DNA of 64,000 bases. Source: an uncultured Clostridia bacterium. GTDB taxonomy: Bacteria > Bacillota > Clostridia > Oscillospirales > Ruminococcaceae. This document shows positions 9,806-16,852 of the stretch, in pieces. The translations under genes were made by a program, and so were the position numbers. The stretch spans positions 1 through 64,000 of the forward strand of contig CANQCL010000007.1 in assembly GCA_947589215.1 (NCBI GenBank), written 5' to 3'. Numbering within the stretch: the first letter of the stretch is position 1; each line of letters begins with the position of its first letter. The notes below the pieces were generated by a model. It was not told the origin of the DNA and ran no database searches. It was given only the letters and a program-made list of their open reading frames with translations.

Positions 9806-10972
9806 GTGAAAATTCTTATAACTACAGACTGGTACAAGTCTGCGGTGAACGGTGTTGTTACATCAGTAAGAAATCTTGAGATCGGTCTTAGAAGACGTGG
9901 TCATGATGTAAAAATTCTCACTCTTTCGGAAACTCGTTTTTCTTATGTAAATGAGAACACAACATACATAGGTTCTGTTAATGCTGAGAAGATATATCCA
10001 TGTGCAAGAGTAAAAATTCCGCTTAAAAGCAGACTTATTGAGAATATTATTAAATGGAAGCCTGATATTATCCATTCACAATGTGAATTCAGCACGTTTT
10101 CTCTTGCCAGAAAAATTGCAGAAGTTACAGGAGCGCCTATTGTTCATACATATCATACTATTTATGAAGACTACACTCACTATTTCTCACCCAGTATCAA
10201 GCTGGGAAGGCAAGCGGTAAGGCTTTTCACCAGACATATTTCACGTCATATTGACTGTATGATAGCTCCGACCGAGAAGGTTGAAAATATTTTGAACAAG
10301 TACAATTGCAAAACACCTGTGGCGGTCGTTCCAACGGGTGTAGACTTTGATATGGTAGTCTCTGATAAAAATAATGCTGAGCGTGAAAAATTCAGACGAA
10401 GTATTGGCATTCCGGAGGATAAAAAGGTTATACTTTATGCGGGGCGTCTTGCTGAGGAAAAGAATTTAGATGAATTGATAGATTTTCTGGGCAGGAACAA
10501 GCCTGAAGATACTATATTTCTCATTGTGGGCGACGGACCCTACAGAGAAGCGACTATAAGAAAAATTAATGACTCCGGCTTACAGGATATAACTATTATG
10601 ACCGGTATGGTAAAGCCTAGTGAAATAAAAAATTATTATTGTGCAGGCGATATTTTTGTAAGTGCATCTCAAAGTGAAACTCAGGGACTTACCTATATTG
10701 AAGCTCTTGCAAACGGTCTGGTACTGCTTTGTAAAAAGGATAAATGTCTTGACAATGTACTTGAAAACGGTGTTAATGGATATGAATATTCAGATGAAAA
10801 AGAATTTGCAAAGTATCTGAATTATCTTCTAACTGAGGATATTTCAGAAATGAAAGAAAAAGCGGCAGAAATTGCAAAACAAAAATTTTCAATAGAAACC
10901 TTTGCTGAACAAATTGAAGGTATATATAATTCTATACTAAGACAGCATAATAGTAATTTGATATCGGCTTGA
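9806..10972 (+). CDS. GT4-family glycosyltransferase (diacylglycerol glucosyltransferase-like)
   Basis: The 388-residue protein has an N-terminal GT-B domain with the acceptor-site signature NGVVTSVRNLEIGLRRRGHDV, and a second Rossmann half with PTGVDFD, ILYAGRLAEEKN and the EX7E region SASQSETQGLTYIEALA. This pattern fits 1,2-diacylglycerol 3-glucosyltransferases of clostridia, which transfer glucose from UDP-glucose to membrane diacylglycerol to make glycolipid anchors, though other GT4 acceptors are possible. The start is a GTG: the ATG eight bases upstream is out of frame and stops after three codons. It acts at the inner membrane face and has no membrane helix. It is monocistronic. Confidence 0.75.
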   Translation: MKILITTDWYKSAVNGVVTSVRNLEIGLRRRGHDVKILTLSETRFSYVNENTTYIGSVNAEKIYPCARVKIPLKSRLIENIIKWKPDIIHSQCEFSTFSLARKIAEVTGAPIVHTYHTIYEDYTHYFSPSIKLGRQAVRLFTRHISRHIDCMIAPTEKVENILNKYNCKTPVAVVPTGVDFDMVVSDKNNAEREKFRRSIGIPEDKKVILYAGRLAEEKNLDELIDFLGRNKPEDTIFLIVGDGPYREATIRKINDSGLQDITIMTGMVKPSEIKNYYCAGDIFVSASQSETQGLTYIEALANGLVLLCKKDKCLDNVLENGVNGYEYSDEKEFAKYLNYLLTEDISEMKEKAAEIAKQKFSIETFAEQIEGIYNSILRQHNSNLISA

Positions 10973-11146
10973 AGAATTTATTTTATTTTCAAGTATAAGT
11001 TACTTTTCACAGCTTTTAAAATAAATTTAATAAAATTCAATCTTTCAATTTATTTGTTGTTTTATAAAAAATTACCTCTTATATTGATGAAAAAGAGAGC
11101 AATAATAATAAGGCAAACTCAAATATATTAAAAGGAGTGAAATGTA

Positions 11147-11329
11147 ATGAAGGGTGTTACTACAGAACAGGGCAGACAGAATCTTGAAAAGTTCAAGATG
11201 GAAGCTGCAAACGAAGTAGGTGTAAACCTCAAGCAGGGTTACAATGGAGATTTAACATCTCGTCAGGCTGGTTCAATTGGGGGCCAGATGGTTAAAAAGA
11301 TGATCGACGCATACAAAACAGCACAATAA
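11147..11329 (+). CDS. Alpha/beta-type small acid-soluble spore protein (SASP)
   Basis: The 60-residue protein carries the two conserved SASP blocks: NEVGVNLKQGYNGDLTSRQ, and GSIGGQMVKKMI near the C-terminus. These proteins coat DNA in dormant spores, shift it to an A-like form and protect it from UV; they are degraded at germination. A strong AAAGGAG site precedes the ATG. The gene stands alone, as is usual for ssp genes, and would be read in the forespore under sigma-G, but I could not identify that promoter with confidence. Its presence argues that the organism forms spores or descends from spore formers. Confidence 0.9.
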   Translation: MKGVTTEQGRQNLEKFKMEAANEVGVNLKQGYNGDLTSRQAGSIGGQMVKKMIDAYKTAQ

Positions 11330-11363
11330 GTATAATTAAAAAGTATAATGACATAATAATATA

Positions 11364-11396
11364 AAATCCCGGTATGAAATATCATATCGGGTTTTT
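11364..11396 (+). terminator. Terminator after the SASP gene
   Basis: AAATCCCGGTATGA pairs with TCATATCGGGTTT around a short AATA loop, then T-rich sequence. Confidence 0.75.
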
Positions 11397-11530
11397 ATTT
11401 GTTCAATATTGACAAAATATAATATAAGTATTTGTGTAAAAAGTCTTAAATTACAGTAAGCACTTTAAAAAAGTATTTTTTTGTGATATAATCTAATGTG
11501 TTATACTATAATTATATTCGGAGGGTAATT

Positions 11531-12691
11531 ATGTCACAGAATATTTGGCGCAACTTAAAATACAAAAATGTTGCAGTATTATTGGCTGTGGTTTTATTGT
11601 TTATACTTATAATCGCTTCGTCCTGTTCAAAGGATAGCTCAAACAATAAGGGAAATATCGCTTCTACTGTGGCTAATCAAGTAAAGCCTGAAAATGCTCA
11701 GTCTGAAAATAAGCTTGCTGATAATTCGGAGTTTGTTGAGATCGTTAATAATGAGTTTCTTTATTCGGGTAATCTTATTTTGGTAAATAAAGACCATGAA
11801 TATGCTTTTAAGGATCAAGAACCTGAAAATCTAACATCAATGTATCAGTACAGCACTAACAAAAACGGCAATATGAGATTTGCACTCACTGATTCGTCGG
11901 TTTCAGTTGCTCAGAATTTTGCCGTTGCTTTAAGCAATATGCTCATAGACTTCTATAAAGACACAAAGAATAATACCATAATGCTTAAAAGCGGATACAG
12001 AACGGTAGAGGAGCAAAAAGAGCTTTATGACGCTGATACCGAGTCATCCGGTGTAGAGTCGGTTAAGTATAACAAGGAAGGTTTTTCAGAAAGCCACACC
12101 GGTTTGTCTATCGATTTGGGTGTCAATACAGAAGGATACCCACAATATAAGGGAACCGGAAAGTTTCAGTGGATTACTGATAATGCCGCTAAGTATGGTA
12201 TTATAACACGTTATAACAAGGACAAAGAGTCAATAACTAATATAGAAGCCGAGCCGTGGCATTTAAGATATGTCGGCGTACCTCATGCTGAAATTATGAC
12301 TGAAAAGAATTTGTGTCTTGAAGAGTATCACGATTTTCTCAAAGGCTATTCTTACAGTAATCCGCTTATTTATACTGCGTCTGATAACATAAAGTACGGC
12401 ATTTATTTCGTCGAAGCGGCAAAGGATAAAACAAATATTGAAATTCCGCTTGATGAGAACGGCAGCCAGTATAATTATGAGATATCGGGAAATAATGTAG
12501 ACGGTTTCGTTATAACAGTAAATCTCGGGGAGGATATGGAAGCACTTGAAGCTCTAACATCCTCAGTTACAACTTCACCTCAGACGGAGGCGGCTGTAAA
12601 TAACAACACTCAGCCTACGCAGGCAACTTCCGCCGGAAATTCTGATTCGGTAATAACCGTGTCTACAACAACTGTACCATCAGAAGAATAG
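11531..12691 (+). CDS. VanY-type D-alanyl-D-alanine carboxypeptidase (peptidase M15B), membrane-anchored
   Basis: About 386 residues from the ATG at 11531, which has GGAGGG upstream; the frame extends to 11498 without a better site. An N-terminal hydrophobic segment (about residues 16-32) ends in ASSC, so it is a lipoprotein or a signal-anchored protein. The M15 zinc-peptidase motifs follow: SGYRTVEEQ, ESHTGLSIDLG (His and Asp ligands) and EPWHLRYVG (catalytic Glu and His). Such enzymes trim the terminal D-Ala of peptidoglycan stem peptides. The C-terminal 40 residues are Thr/Ser-rich and disordered. There is no vancomycin-resistance gene nearby, so this is ordinary wall metabolism. Confidence 0.8.
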   Translation: MSQNIWRNLKYKNVAVLLAVVLLFILIIASSCSKDSSNNKGNIASTVANQVKPENAQSENKLADNSEFVEIVNNEFLYSGNLILVNKDHEYAFKDQEPENLTSMYQYSTNKNGNMRFALTDSSVSVAQNFAVALSNMLIDFYKDTKNNTIMLKSGYRTVEEQKELYDADTESSGVESVKYNKEGFSESHTGLSIDLGVNTEGYPQYKGTGKFQWITDNAAKYGIITRYNKDKESITNIEAEPWHLRYVGVPHAEIMTEKNLCLEEYHDFLKGYSYSNPLIYTASDNIKYGIYFVEAAKDKTNIEIPLDENGSQYNYEISGNNVDGFVITVNLGEDMEALEALTSSVTTSPQTEAAVNNNTQPTQATSAGNSDSVITVSTTTVPSEE

Positions 12692-12713
12692 AATATAGGT
12701 AAAGTATAAAAAT

Positions 12714-12748
12714 AAAATCCTTCGGCATGACCGGGGGATTTTTATTTT
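12714..12748 (+). terminator. Terminator after the carboxypeptidase
   Basis: AAATCCTTCGG (12715-12725) pairs with CCGGGGGATTT (two G-T pairs), then TTATTTT. Confidence 0.7.
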
Positions 12749-12818
12749 GCTTAATATACAATTATGGTTATTTGTCGAAAAATGACTAAATCAAAAAAAG
12801 TTAAACTTTATTTCAAGT

Positions 12819-12923
12819 TTATTTGTCCTCTCTAAGCTTGGCATTTTGCTGAACAATGTCGATTGCCGCTTCGGATGACATTAGCAGTTCAGACGGCGTT
12901 ATTTGTAAATAAACTATTAACAT
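12819..12923 (-). CDS. Possible 34-residue small protein, divergent from htpG
   Basis: ATG at 12921-12923 with GGGCGGAG 6 bases upstream, ending in TAA at 12819-12821. The product starts MLIVYLQ and continues with an amphipathic helix-like stretch (PSELLMSSEAAIDIVQQ). No family is recognised. It would be read from the htpG promoter region in the opposite direction, and the symmetrical CIRCE site lies upstream of both. The ribosome site is the main evidence; conservation in relatives would be needed to trust it. Confidence 0.35.
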   Translation of the reverse strand: MLIVYLQITPSELLMSSEAAIDIVQQNAKLREDK

Positions 12924-12936
12924 ATATACTCCGCCC

Positions 12937-12964
12937 TTGATTTTTCTTCCAGCGGTGTTATAAT
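12937..12964 (+). promoter_or_regulatory. htpG promoter
   Basis: TTGATT (12937-12942), 16-base spacer, TATAAT (12959-12964), ending just before the CIRCE operator. Confidence 0.65.
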
Positions 12965-12968
12965 ACTA

Positions 12969-12995
12969 TTAGCACTCTAGCGTGTAGAGTGCTAA
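12969..12995 (+). promoter_or_regulatory. CIRCE operator (HrcA site)
   Basis: TTAGCACTC, nine bases, GAGTGCTAA: an exact match to the CIRCE inverted repeat bound by the heat-shock repressor HrcA. It covers the predicted transcription start of htpG, so HrcA should repress until heat inactivates it. Confidence 0.95.
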
Positions 12996-13030
12996 AACAA
13001 TTATTAAGACGTTGAAAGGAATGGTCAAGA

Positions 13031-14935
13031 TTGGGTACAAAACAATTTAAAGCGGAGTCTAAAAGGCTTCTTGAGATGATGATAAACTCAATATATACGC
13101 ATAAGGAAATATTTTTGAGAGAGCTTATTTCTAATGCGTCGGACGCTATAGACAAGCTGTATTTTAAATCGCTTACCGATACAAGTGTTGGTTTGGGCAA
13201 GGACGATTTTGAGATTAATATTGAAATCGACAAGGACAACAGAACTCTCACTATATCGGATAACGGAATAGGTATGACTAAAGAGGAACTTGAGAACAAT
13301 CTCGGTACTATTGCAAAGAGCGGTTCGCTGGCTTTTAAAAACGACAATGAGCTTGGCGAAGACGTCGATATAATCGGACAGTTCGGCGTTGGATTCTATT
13401 CGGCATTTATGGTAGCTAAGAAGGTCACTGTAGTGTCTAAAGCCTTCGGTGAGGATAAGGCGCATATCTGGAAGTCATCAGGTGTGTCGGGTTATACGAT
13501 TGATGATTGCGAGTCTGATATGAGCGCAGGTACGGTAATTACACTTGAAATCAAGGATAATACCGACGACGAAAAGTATGACGAATTCTTAGAGCAGTAT
13601 AGAATTCAATCTCTTGTTAAGAAGTATTCAGATTATATTCGTTTTCCTATCAAGATGGAAATGGAGAAAACTGAGTACCCTGAGAAAAAAGAGGGCGAGG
13701 AGAAAGAACCTGAACCTATTACTGTCAGGGAGATAGTTACGCTTAACAGTATGGTTCCTATTTGGAAAAAGAATAAGAGCGAACTTAAAGACGAAGACTA
13801 TAACAGTTTCTATACCGATAAGTTTGCAGATTATGAGGCTCCTATCACGCATATCCACTCGAAGAATGAGGGTATAGCTACCTATGAAGCTTTGCTGTTT
13901 GTTCCGTCGAGAGCGCCTTTTGACTACTACTCAAAGAATTATAAAAAGGGCTTGCAGCTTTACTCAAGCGGAGTTATGATTATGGATTGCTGTGAGGACC
14001 TGTTGCCTGATTATTTTAACTTTGTAAAGGGTCTTGTAGATTCTCAAGATTTGTCTCTTAACATTTCCAGGGAAATGCTCCAGCACGACAGACAGGTTAA
14101 AATTATTGCCAAGAATATAGAAAAGTCGATAAAGAACGAGCTTACCAAAATGCTGAAAAATAAGAGGGAAGACTATGAGAAGTTCTTCAAGGCATTTGGT
14201 CTTAACCTCAAATTCGGTATCTATCAAAGCTACGGAATGGCTAAGGAAACCTTGCAGGATCTGTTGTTATTCAAATCGTCTTTTGAGGGTAAGATGGTTA
14301 CTCTTGACGAGTATGTAAGCCGTATGAAGGACGACCAAAAGTATATTTACTACGCCTGCGGTGAGAGCGAGGCTCGTATTGAAATGCTACCTCAGGCTGA
14401 GGCTGTTAAGGATAAGGGCTATGAAATTCTTTATTGCACCGACGACGTTGACGAGTTTGCAATTAAGATGATTATGAACTACAAGGAGAAAGAGTTTAAG
14501 TCTATTTCTGCAAGCGACCTCGACCTCAGTACAGATGAAGAGAAAGAAGAAGTCAAAAAGAAAACTGAGGACAGCAAGGATATGTTCGACTTTATGAAGG
14601 AGGCTTTAGGCGATAAGGTTTCAGAGGTAAGGCTTTCTTCAAAGCTCAAAACCCACCCTGTTTGTCTTTCTAGCGACGGTCAGGTTTCAATAGAGATGGA
14701 AAAGGTATTAAATTCAATGCCTCAGAACGGTGATAACAAGGTGAAGTCTGAAAAGGCTTTGGAGATCAACGCTTCTCACCCGATTTACGACAAGCTGAAA
14801 AGCCTTTATGAAACGGACAAGGACAAGCTCAAGGTTTATGCAGGTCTGTTGTATGATCAGGCTTTGCTGATTGAGGGAATGAGTATTGAAAATCCGCTGG
14901 AGTTTTCTAATAATATTTGTGACCTTATGGTTTAA
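13031..14935 (+). CDS. htpG: Molecular chaperone HtpG (Hsp90)
   Basis: Full-length Hsp90 of 634 residues. The N-terminal ATPase domain shows [22 protein letters not shown] and [14 protein letters not shown]; the middle domain has [10 protein letters not shown]; the C-terminal dimerisation domain is present. It refolds client proteins in the cytosol in an ATP cycle. The start is a TTG at 13031 with AAAGGA 10 bases upstream; the ATG at 13021 is in another frame and soon stops. The perfect CIRCE site upstream places it in the HrcA regulon, whereas B. subtilis htpG is not CIRCE-controlled. It is monocistronic. Confidence 0.95.
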   Translation: MGTKQFKAESKRLLEMMINSIYTHKEIFLRELISNASDAIDKLYFKSLTDTSVGLGKDDFEINIEIDKDNRTLTISDNGIGMTKEELENNLGTIAKSGSLAFKNDNELGEDVDIIGQFGVGFYSAFMVAKKVTVVSKAFGEDKAHIWKSSGVSGYTIDDCESDMSAGTVITLEIKDNTDDEKYDEFLEQYRIQSLVKKYSDYIRFPIKMEMEKTEYPEKKEGEEKEPEPITVREIVTLNSMVPIWKKNKSELKDEDYNSFYTDKFADYEAPITHIHSKNEGIATYEALLFVPSRAPFDYYSKNYKKGLQLYSSGVMIMDCCEDLLPDYFNFVKGLVDSQDLSLNISREMLQHDRQVKIIAKNIEKSIKNELTKMLKNKREDYEKFFKAFGLNLKFGIYQSYGMAKETLQDLLLFKSSFEGKMVTLDEYVSRMKDDQKYIYYACGESEARIEMLPQAEAVKDKGYEILYCTDDVDEFAIKMIMNYKEKEFKSISASDLDLSTDEEKEEVKKKTEDSKDMFDFMKEALGDKVSEVRLSSKLKTHPVCLSSDGQVSIEMEKVLNSMPQNGDNKVKSEKALEINASHPIYDKLKSLYETDKDKLKVYAGLLYDQALLIEGMSIENPLEFSNNICDLMV

Positions 14936-14954
14936 TAATAGTTAATCTTTTCAG

Positions 14955-14982
14955 TTGACAAAATGTCGAAAAGTGTTATAAT
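14955..14982 (+). promoter_or_regulatory. Promoter of the PBECR2-like gene
   Basis: TTGACA (14955-14960), 16-base spacer, TATAAT (14977-14982); the start codon is about 30 bases downstream. Confidence 0.7.
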
Positions 14983-15014
14983 AATGTGGACAGATTTAAA
15001 GGTAGGACTGAAAT

Positions 15015-15392
15015 GTGAAGTATATCGGTAGAATAGATATTGAAAAATATAAATGTATATCTAAAAAAATACAAACTGATGAAGTTATAATTACCAATGA
15101 GCGTATACAACACATCAAAGATAGACATCCTAATGATTATGAAAAATATTATAAATATATGAAAGAGGTGATTTTAAATCCTGATTATATTATTGAAGCA
15201 AATAAACCGAATACAGCATTAATTCTTAAATCTTTTTCTAAGGGGAAAGAACAATTTAAAACAATACTAAGACTTGCTACTTCCACAGATAATAGTGAAT
15301 ATAAGAATTCCATAATAACATTTATGAAGATTAATGAAAAAGAGTGGAATAGACTTTTGAGAAATAAAAAAATGCTTTACAAAGCAGAATAA
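15015..15392 (+). CDS. PBECR2-like nuclease-fold protein
   Basis: The 125-residue protein has the pattern ITNERIQHIKDRHPNDYE, then ILNPDYI, then LRLATSTDN and SIITFMKINEKEWNRLL. This resembles the PBECR2 group of the Barnase-EndoU-ColicinE5/RelE nuclease fold, common in phages and mobile elements and usually of unproved activity. The HIKDRH and late Trp-Asn-Arg segments would line an RNase-type site. The start is a GTG after AAAGGTAGG. It has its own strong promoter and no partner gene that looks like an antitoxin. The next transcription unit starts inside its last codons. Such a lone gene may be a phage relic, a toxin or a defence nuclease; I cannot tell which. Confidence 0.55.
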   Translation: MKYIGRIDIEKYKCISKKIQTDEVIITNERIQHIKDRHPNDYEKYYKYMKEVILNPDYIIEANKPNTALILKSFSKGKEQFKTILRLATSTDNSEYKNSIITFMKINEKEWNRLLRNKKMLYKAE

Positions 15393-15404
15393 ATATGCTA
15401 TAAT
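15376..15404 (+). promoter_or_regulatory. Promoter of the structured RNA
   Basis: TTTACA (15376-15381), 17-base spacer, TATAAT (15399-15404), overlapping the 3' end of the preceding gene; start near 15411. Confidence 0.65.
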
Positions 15405-15410
15405 ATGAGT

Positions 15411-15567
15411 AAAGTAATAATAGGTTATTTGAGGTGGAAAATTACGTCCCCGTCCACACGCTGATGGCTTGACAGGGTAATAATACCCGAGAGATGCAGG
15501 AGAATGGGACGCCTGCCAAATAACTATTACTTGTTGCACCACTCTGAGAAATCAGGGTGGTGTTTTT
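15411..15567 (+). ncRNA. Unidentified structured small RNA (about 155 nt)
   Basis: This unit has its own consensus promoter, no ORF, and a strong terminator: CACCACTCTGA (15537-15547), GAAA loop, TCAGGGTGGTG, then five T. Before the terminator, GTAATA...GTTATTTG (15414-15431) pairs with CAAATAACTATTAC (15517-15530), closing an 85-base internal region. That region holds a GGGTA-ATAA-TACCC hairpin (15475-15488) and a GCAGG/CCTGC hairpin (15496-15516), with GTCCC/GGGAC as an alternative pairing. A long rod closing a large bubble recalls 6S RNA, but I see no diagnostic sequence and do not assign it. A riboswitch is less likely because no gene follows in the same unit. Confidence 0.6.
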
Positions 15568-15632
15568 ATTATAAAAAAGTAAGAGACTAAAATTTTCTCT
15601 TAATTCTTTTATCTTTTTCTAAGTATAATAGT

Positions 15633-15661
15633 TTGACAAAATTTTTATTTTGTTTTATAAT
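15633..15661 (+). promoter_or_regulatory. Promoter of the candidate toxin mRNA
   Basis: TTGACA (15633-15638), 17-base spacer, TATAAT (15656-15661). The predicted start is at about 15668, the first bases of the long closing stem. Confidence 0.75.
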
Positions 15662-15730
15662 AAACTAAAGGGTGCTGTACATAAACGGTCAGCGGTCGGC
15701 GGTTTCTCCCTGTGAAGGGAGGTGATAGCA

Positions 15731-15817
15731 ATGATTCATTTTTCAGATATTATTATATTTGGAAATTTTATAGTCAATGTTATCTCTCTTTGTTACAATA
15801 TGCTTTATAAAAAGTAA
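15731..15817 (+). CDS. 28-residue hydrophobic peptide, candidate type I toxin
   Basis: ATG at 15731 with GGGAGGTG 6 bases upstream, TAA at 15815-15817. The peptide begins MIHFSDIIIFGNFIVNVI and ends in MLYKK: one predicted membrane helix with a basic tail, the usual make-up of small membrane-active toxins of the Fst/TxpA/BsrG type and of 'putative holin-like toxin' annotations. Its ribosome site is in a hairpin, and an antisense RNA is predicted over the 3' part of the message. I do not recognise a specific family. A harmless regulatory membrane peptide is the alternative. Confidence 0.55.
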   Translation: MIHFSDIIIFGNFIVNVISLCYNMLYKK

Positions 15818-15828
15818 CAAAGCTTTTT
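15788..15828 (+). terminator. Terminator overlapping the end of the peptide ORF
   Basis: CTTTGTTAC (15788-15796) pairs with GTAACAAAG (15814-15822), then CTTTTTATT. It includes the stop codon, so most transcripts may end here while read-through ones carry the end-pairing arm. Confidence 0.6.
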
Positions 15829-15835
15829 ATTACAT

Positions 15836-15938
15836 TAATAAAAAGAACAACCGCCTAACTTCTAAGATAACGGTTGTTCTATAACCAATCTTAGGGAAAA
15901 ACTGCAAGCCGTAAGGCTTTGTACAGCACCCTTTTTAT
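15836..15938 (-). ncRNA. Predicted antisense RNA (candidate antitoxin)
   Basis: A perfect leftward promoter lies at 15945-15972. The transcript from about 15938 meets a hairpin, AGAACAACCG (15880-15871) with CGGTTGTTCT (15853-15844), followed by TTTTTATTAA, ending near 15836. The approximately 100-nt RNA is fully complementary to the 3' part of the long toxin transcript, including the arm that pairs with the toxin 5' end. That matches the layout of txpA/RatA and bsrG/SR4. It would overlap only the read-through toxin mRNA if the terminator at 15788-15828 is efficient. Confidence 0.55.
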
Positions 15939-15944
15939 ACTTAT

Positions 15945-15972
15945 ATTATAACACACATTTTTAATATGTCAA
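15945..15972 (-). promoter_or_regulatory. Antisense RNA promoter
   Basis: On the minus strand: TTGACA (15972-15967), 16-base spacer, TATAAT (15950-15945). To its right, ACCTGTCAA (15975-15983) and TTGACAGGT (15998-16006) form a hairpin that, read rightward, is followed by TTTATTTCT and so may end rightward transcripts. Confidence 0.7.
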
Positions 15973-16006
15973 GCACCTGTCAAGGAAAAATTAAGCTTTG
16001 ACAGGT

Positions 16007-16237
16007 TTATTTCTGTTTGGTATCTTCTTCTGTTTTTGAAAATAAATCTTTTACATCAATATTATATAAAGCTATCATCATTCTAATTGTATCTAAATTA
16101 GGCTCTAAAACTCCGCTTTCATATTTTGATATATTACTTTGAGATGTTTTCAAAAGTTCTGCTGCTTTTTCTTGAGATAATCCTGCTTCTTTTCTAGCTT
16201 TTTTAATTTTTTCTGCAAAATGTTTTATTATAATCAT
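16007..16237 (-). CDS. XRE-family helix-turn-helix repressor
   Basis: A 76-residue single-domain DNA-binding protein: FAEKIKKARKEAGLSQEKAAELL, then TSQSNISKYESG in the recognition helix, then EPNLDTIRMMIALYNIDVKDLF. It is divergent from the operon at 16378. Two identical dyads in the shared control region are probable operators, one of them close to its own promoter, so it is likely autoregulated. The ribosome site is weak (AAAGAAG next to the ATG). It may control the divergent operon, the toxin locus, or both. Confidence 0.8.
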   Translation of the reverse strand: MIIIKHFAEKIKKARKEAGLSQEKAAELLKTSQSNISKYESGVLEPNLDTIRMMIALYNIDVKDLFSKTEEDTKQK

Positions 16238-16284
16238 CTTCTTTCATTTACTTTGTATAATTTTATCATATTCTATAATAGAAT

Positions 16285-16305
16285 ATTATTCAATTTTGGA
16301 ATAAT
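16285..16305. promoter_or_regulatory. Operator dyad 1 (ATTATTC-N7-GAATAAT)
   Basis: A perfect inverted repeat of 7+7+7 bases located 48 bases upstream of the leftward XRE gene. A related TATTCTATAATAGAATA dyad overlaps on its left (about 16269-16285). Confidence 0.6.
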
Positions 16306-16334
16306 CCACAATATACATTATGGGATTACTGTGA

Positions 16335-16364
16335 TATAATATAATTATTCCAAAACAGAATAAT
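16335..16364 (+). promoter_or_regulatory. -10 element and operator dyad 2 of the RHH-XRE operon
   Basis: TATAAT at 16335-16340 is followed by a second exact ATTATTC-N7-GAATAAT dyad at 16344-16364, which covers the predicted start and ends near the ribosome site. Bound repressor would block transcription. The two dyad centres are 59 bases apart. Confidence 0.6.
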
Positions 16365-16377
16365 AGGAGTGAAAACA

Positions 16378-16563
16378 ATGGATAAGAATATTAAGCGTAT
16401 TCAATTTAGAGCAGATTCAGAAACGTTGGAAAAAATTAATTACATAGCCGAACATTACGGACGCTCTGTTAAAGAGCAGATAATTCATTTAATAGAAAAC
16501 TGCGTTTCCGAGTATGAAGCAAAGATAGGTCCGATTGAAGCTGAACCCAAAGATAAAGATTAG
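16378..16563 (+). CDS. Ribbon-helix-helix (Arc/MetJ-type) protein
   Basis: About 61 residues from the ATG at 16378 (AGGAG 8 bases upstream; a GTG at 16369 is too close to the site). IKRIQFRADSETLEKINYIAEHYGRSVKEQIIHLIEN fits the beta-strand plus two helices of the Arc fold, common in phage repressors and antitoxins. The acidic tail (EAEPKDKD) is flexible. It is followed after 13 bases by an XRE gene, probably in one operon. No toxin of the usual type II kind lies next to it, so I regard it as a regulator. Confidence 0.65.
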   Translation: MDKNIKRIQFRADSETLEKINYIAEHYGRSVKEQIIHLIENCVSEYEAKIGPIEAEPKDKD

Positions 16564-16576
16564 GAGGTTTATAAAA

Positions 16577-16813
16577 GTGGAAAAATATTTAGAAAGATTA
16601 AAGAAATTAAGAACTGAGGCAGGGCTGACCCAAAAGCAGATAGCGGAAATATTAAATGTATCGCCGAGTACTGTATCAAAATACGAAAGCGGAAAAAGTC
16701 CAATAAGAGTTAATGAAGTAATAGCATTAGCAAGATTCTATGATGTAAGTGTGGATTATATAGGCGGTTTTACAGATAAGAAGGGTTACTTTTTGGGCAG
16801 GAATAAAGCATAA
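16577..16813 (+). CDS. XRE-family helix-turn-helix regulator
   Basis: About 78 residues from a GTG at 16577, with AGGAGG 10 bases upstream. The HTH reads LKKLRTEAGLTQKQIAEIL then VSPSTVSKYESGKSPI, followed by a short extension ending in YIGGFTDKKGYF, common in phage Cro/C2-like regulators. It is the distal gene of the rightward operon, with a strong hairpin terminator after it. Together with the divergent XRE gene it resembles a phage-style lysogeny or mobile-element switch, although no integrase is near. Confidence 0.8.
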   Translation: MEKYLERLKKLRTEAGLTQKQIAEILNVSPSTVSKYESGKSPIRVNEVIALARFYDVSVDYIGGFTDKKGYFLGRNKA

Positions 16814-16819
16814 ACAAAT

Positions 16820-16852
16820 AAGAAGTAAGAGAAATTCAATCTCTTACTTCTT
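16820..16852 (+). terminator. Terminator of the RHH-XRE operon
   Basis: AAGAAGTAAGAGA (16820-16832) and TCTCTTACTTCTT (16840-16852) form a 13-bp perfect stem just after the stop; the following T run is short (TTATAAT). Confidence 0.6.

Larger units (their letters stand above)
15667..15934 (+). ncRNA. Folded toxin mRNA of a candidate type I toxin-antitoxin locus
   Basis: The first 15 transcribed bases (AAAGGGTGCTGTACA, 15667-15681) are the exact complement of TGTACAGCACCCTTT at 15920-15934, and that 3' arm runs into TTTTTATA, so the 5' and 3' ends pair. A second hairpin, CTCCCT-GTGA-AGGGAG (about 15706-15722), buries the ribosome site of the 28-codon ORF. GGCGGTT (about 15699-15705) can also pair with AACCGCC (15849-15855). 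Long-range end pairing plus an occluded ribosome site are typical of type I toxin mRNAs such as TxpA and BsrG. An internal terminator at 15788-15828 would give a shorter form. Confidence 0.6.

Noticed and set aside
11531..12691. Vancomycin-resistance VanY
   Set aside because: The domain is VanY-like, but no van regulators, ligase or dehydrogenase are nearby; a wall-trimming role is more likely.
12958..13465. Two leftward ORFs of 125-129 codons inside htpG
   Set aside because: They are antisense shadows of a clear Hsp90 gene, one of them even covers the CIRCE site, and neither has a ribosome site.
15411..15567. Calling this RNA 6S, SRP or a riboswitch
   Set aside because: Only the overall shape resembles 6S; I could not match any conserved core, so it is left unidentified.
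16378..16813. Type II toxin-antitoxin pair (RHH plus partner)
   Set aside because: The partner is an XRE DNA-binding protein, with no toxin fold visible.
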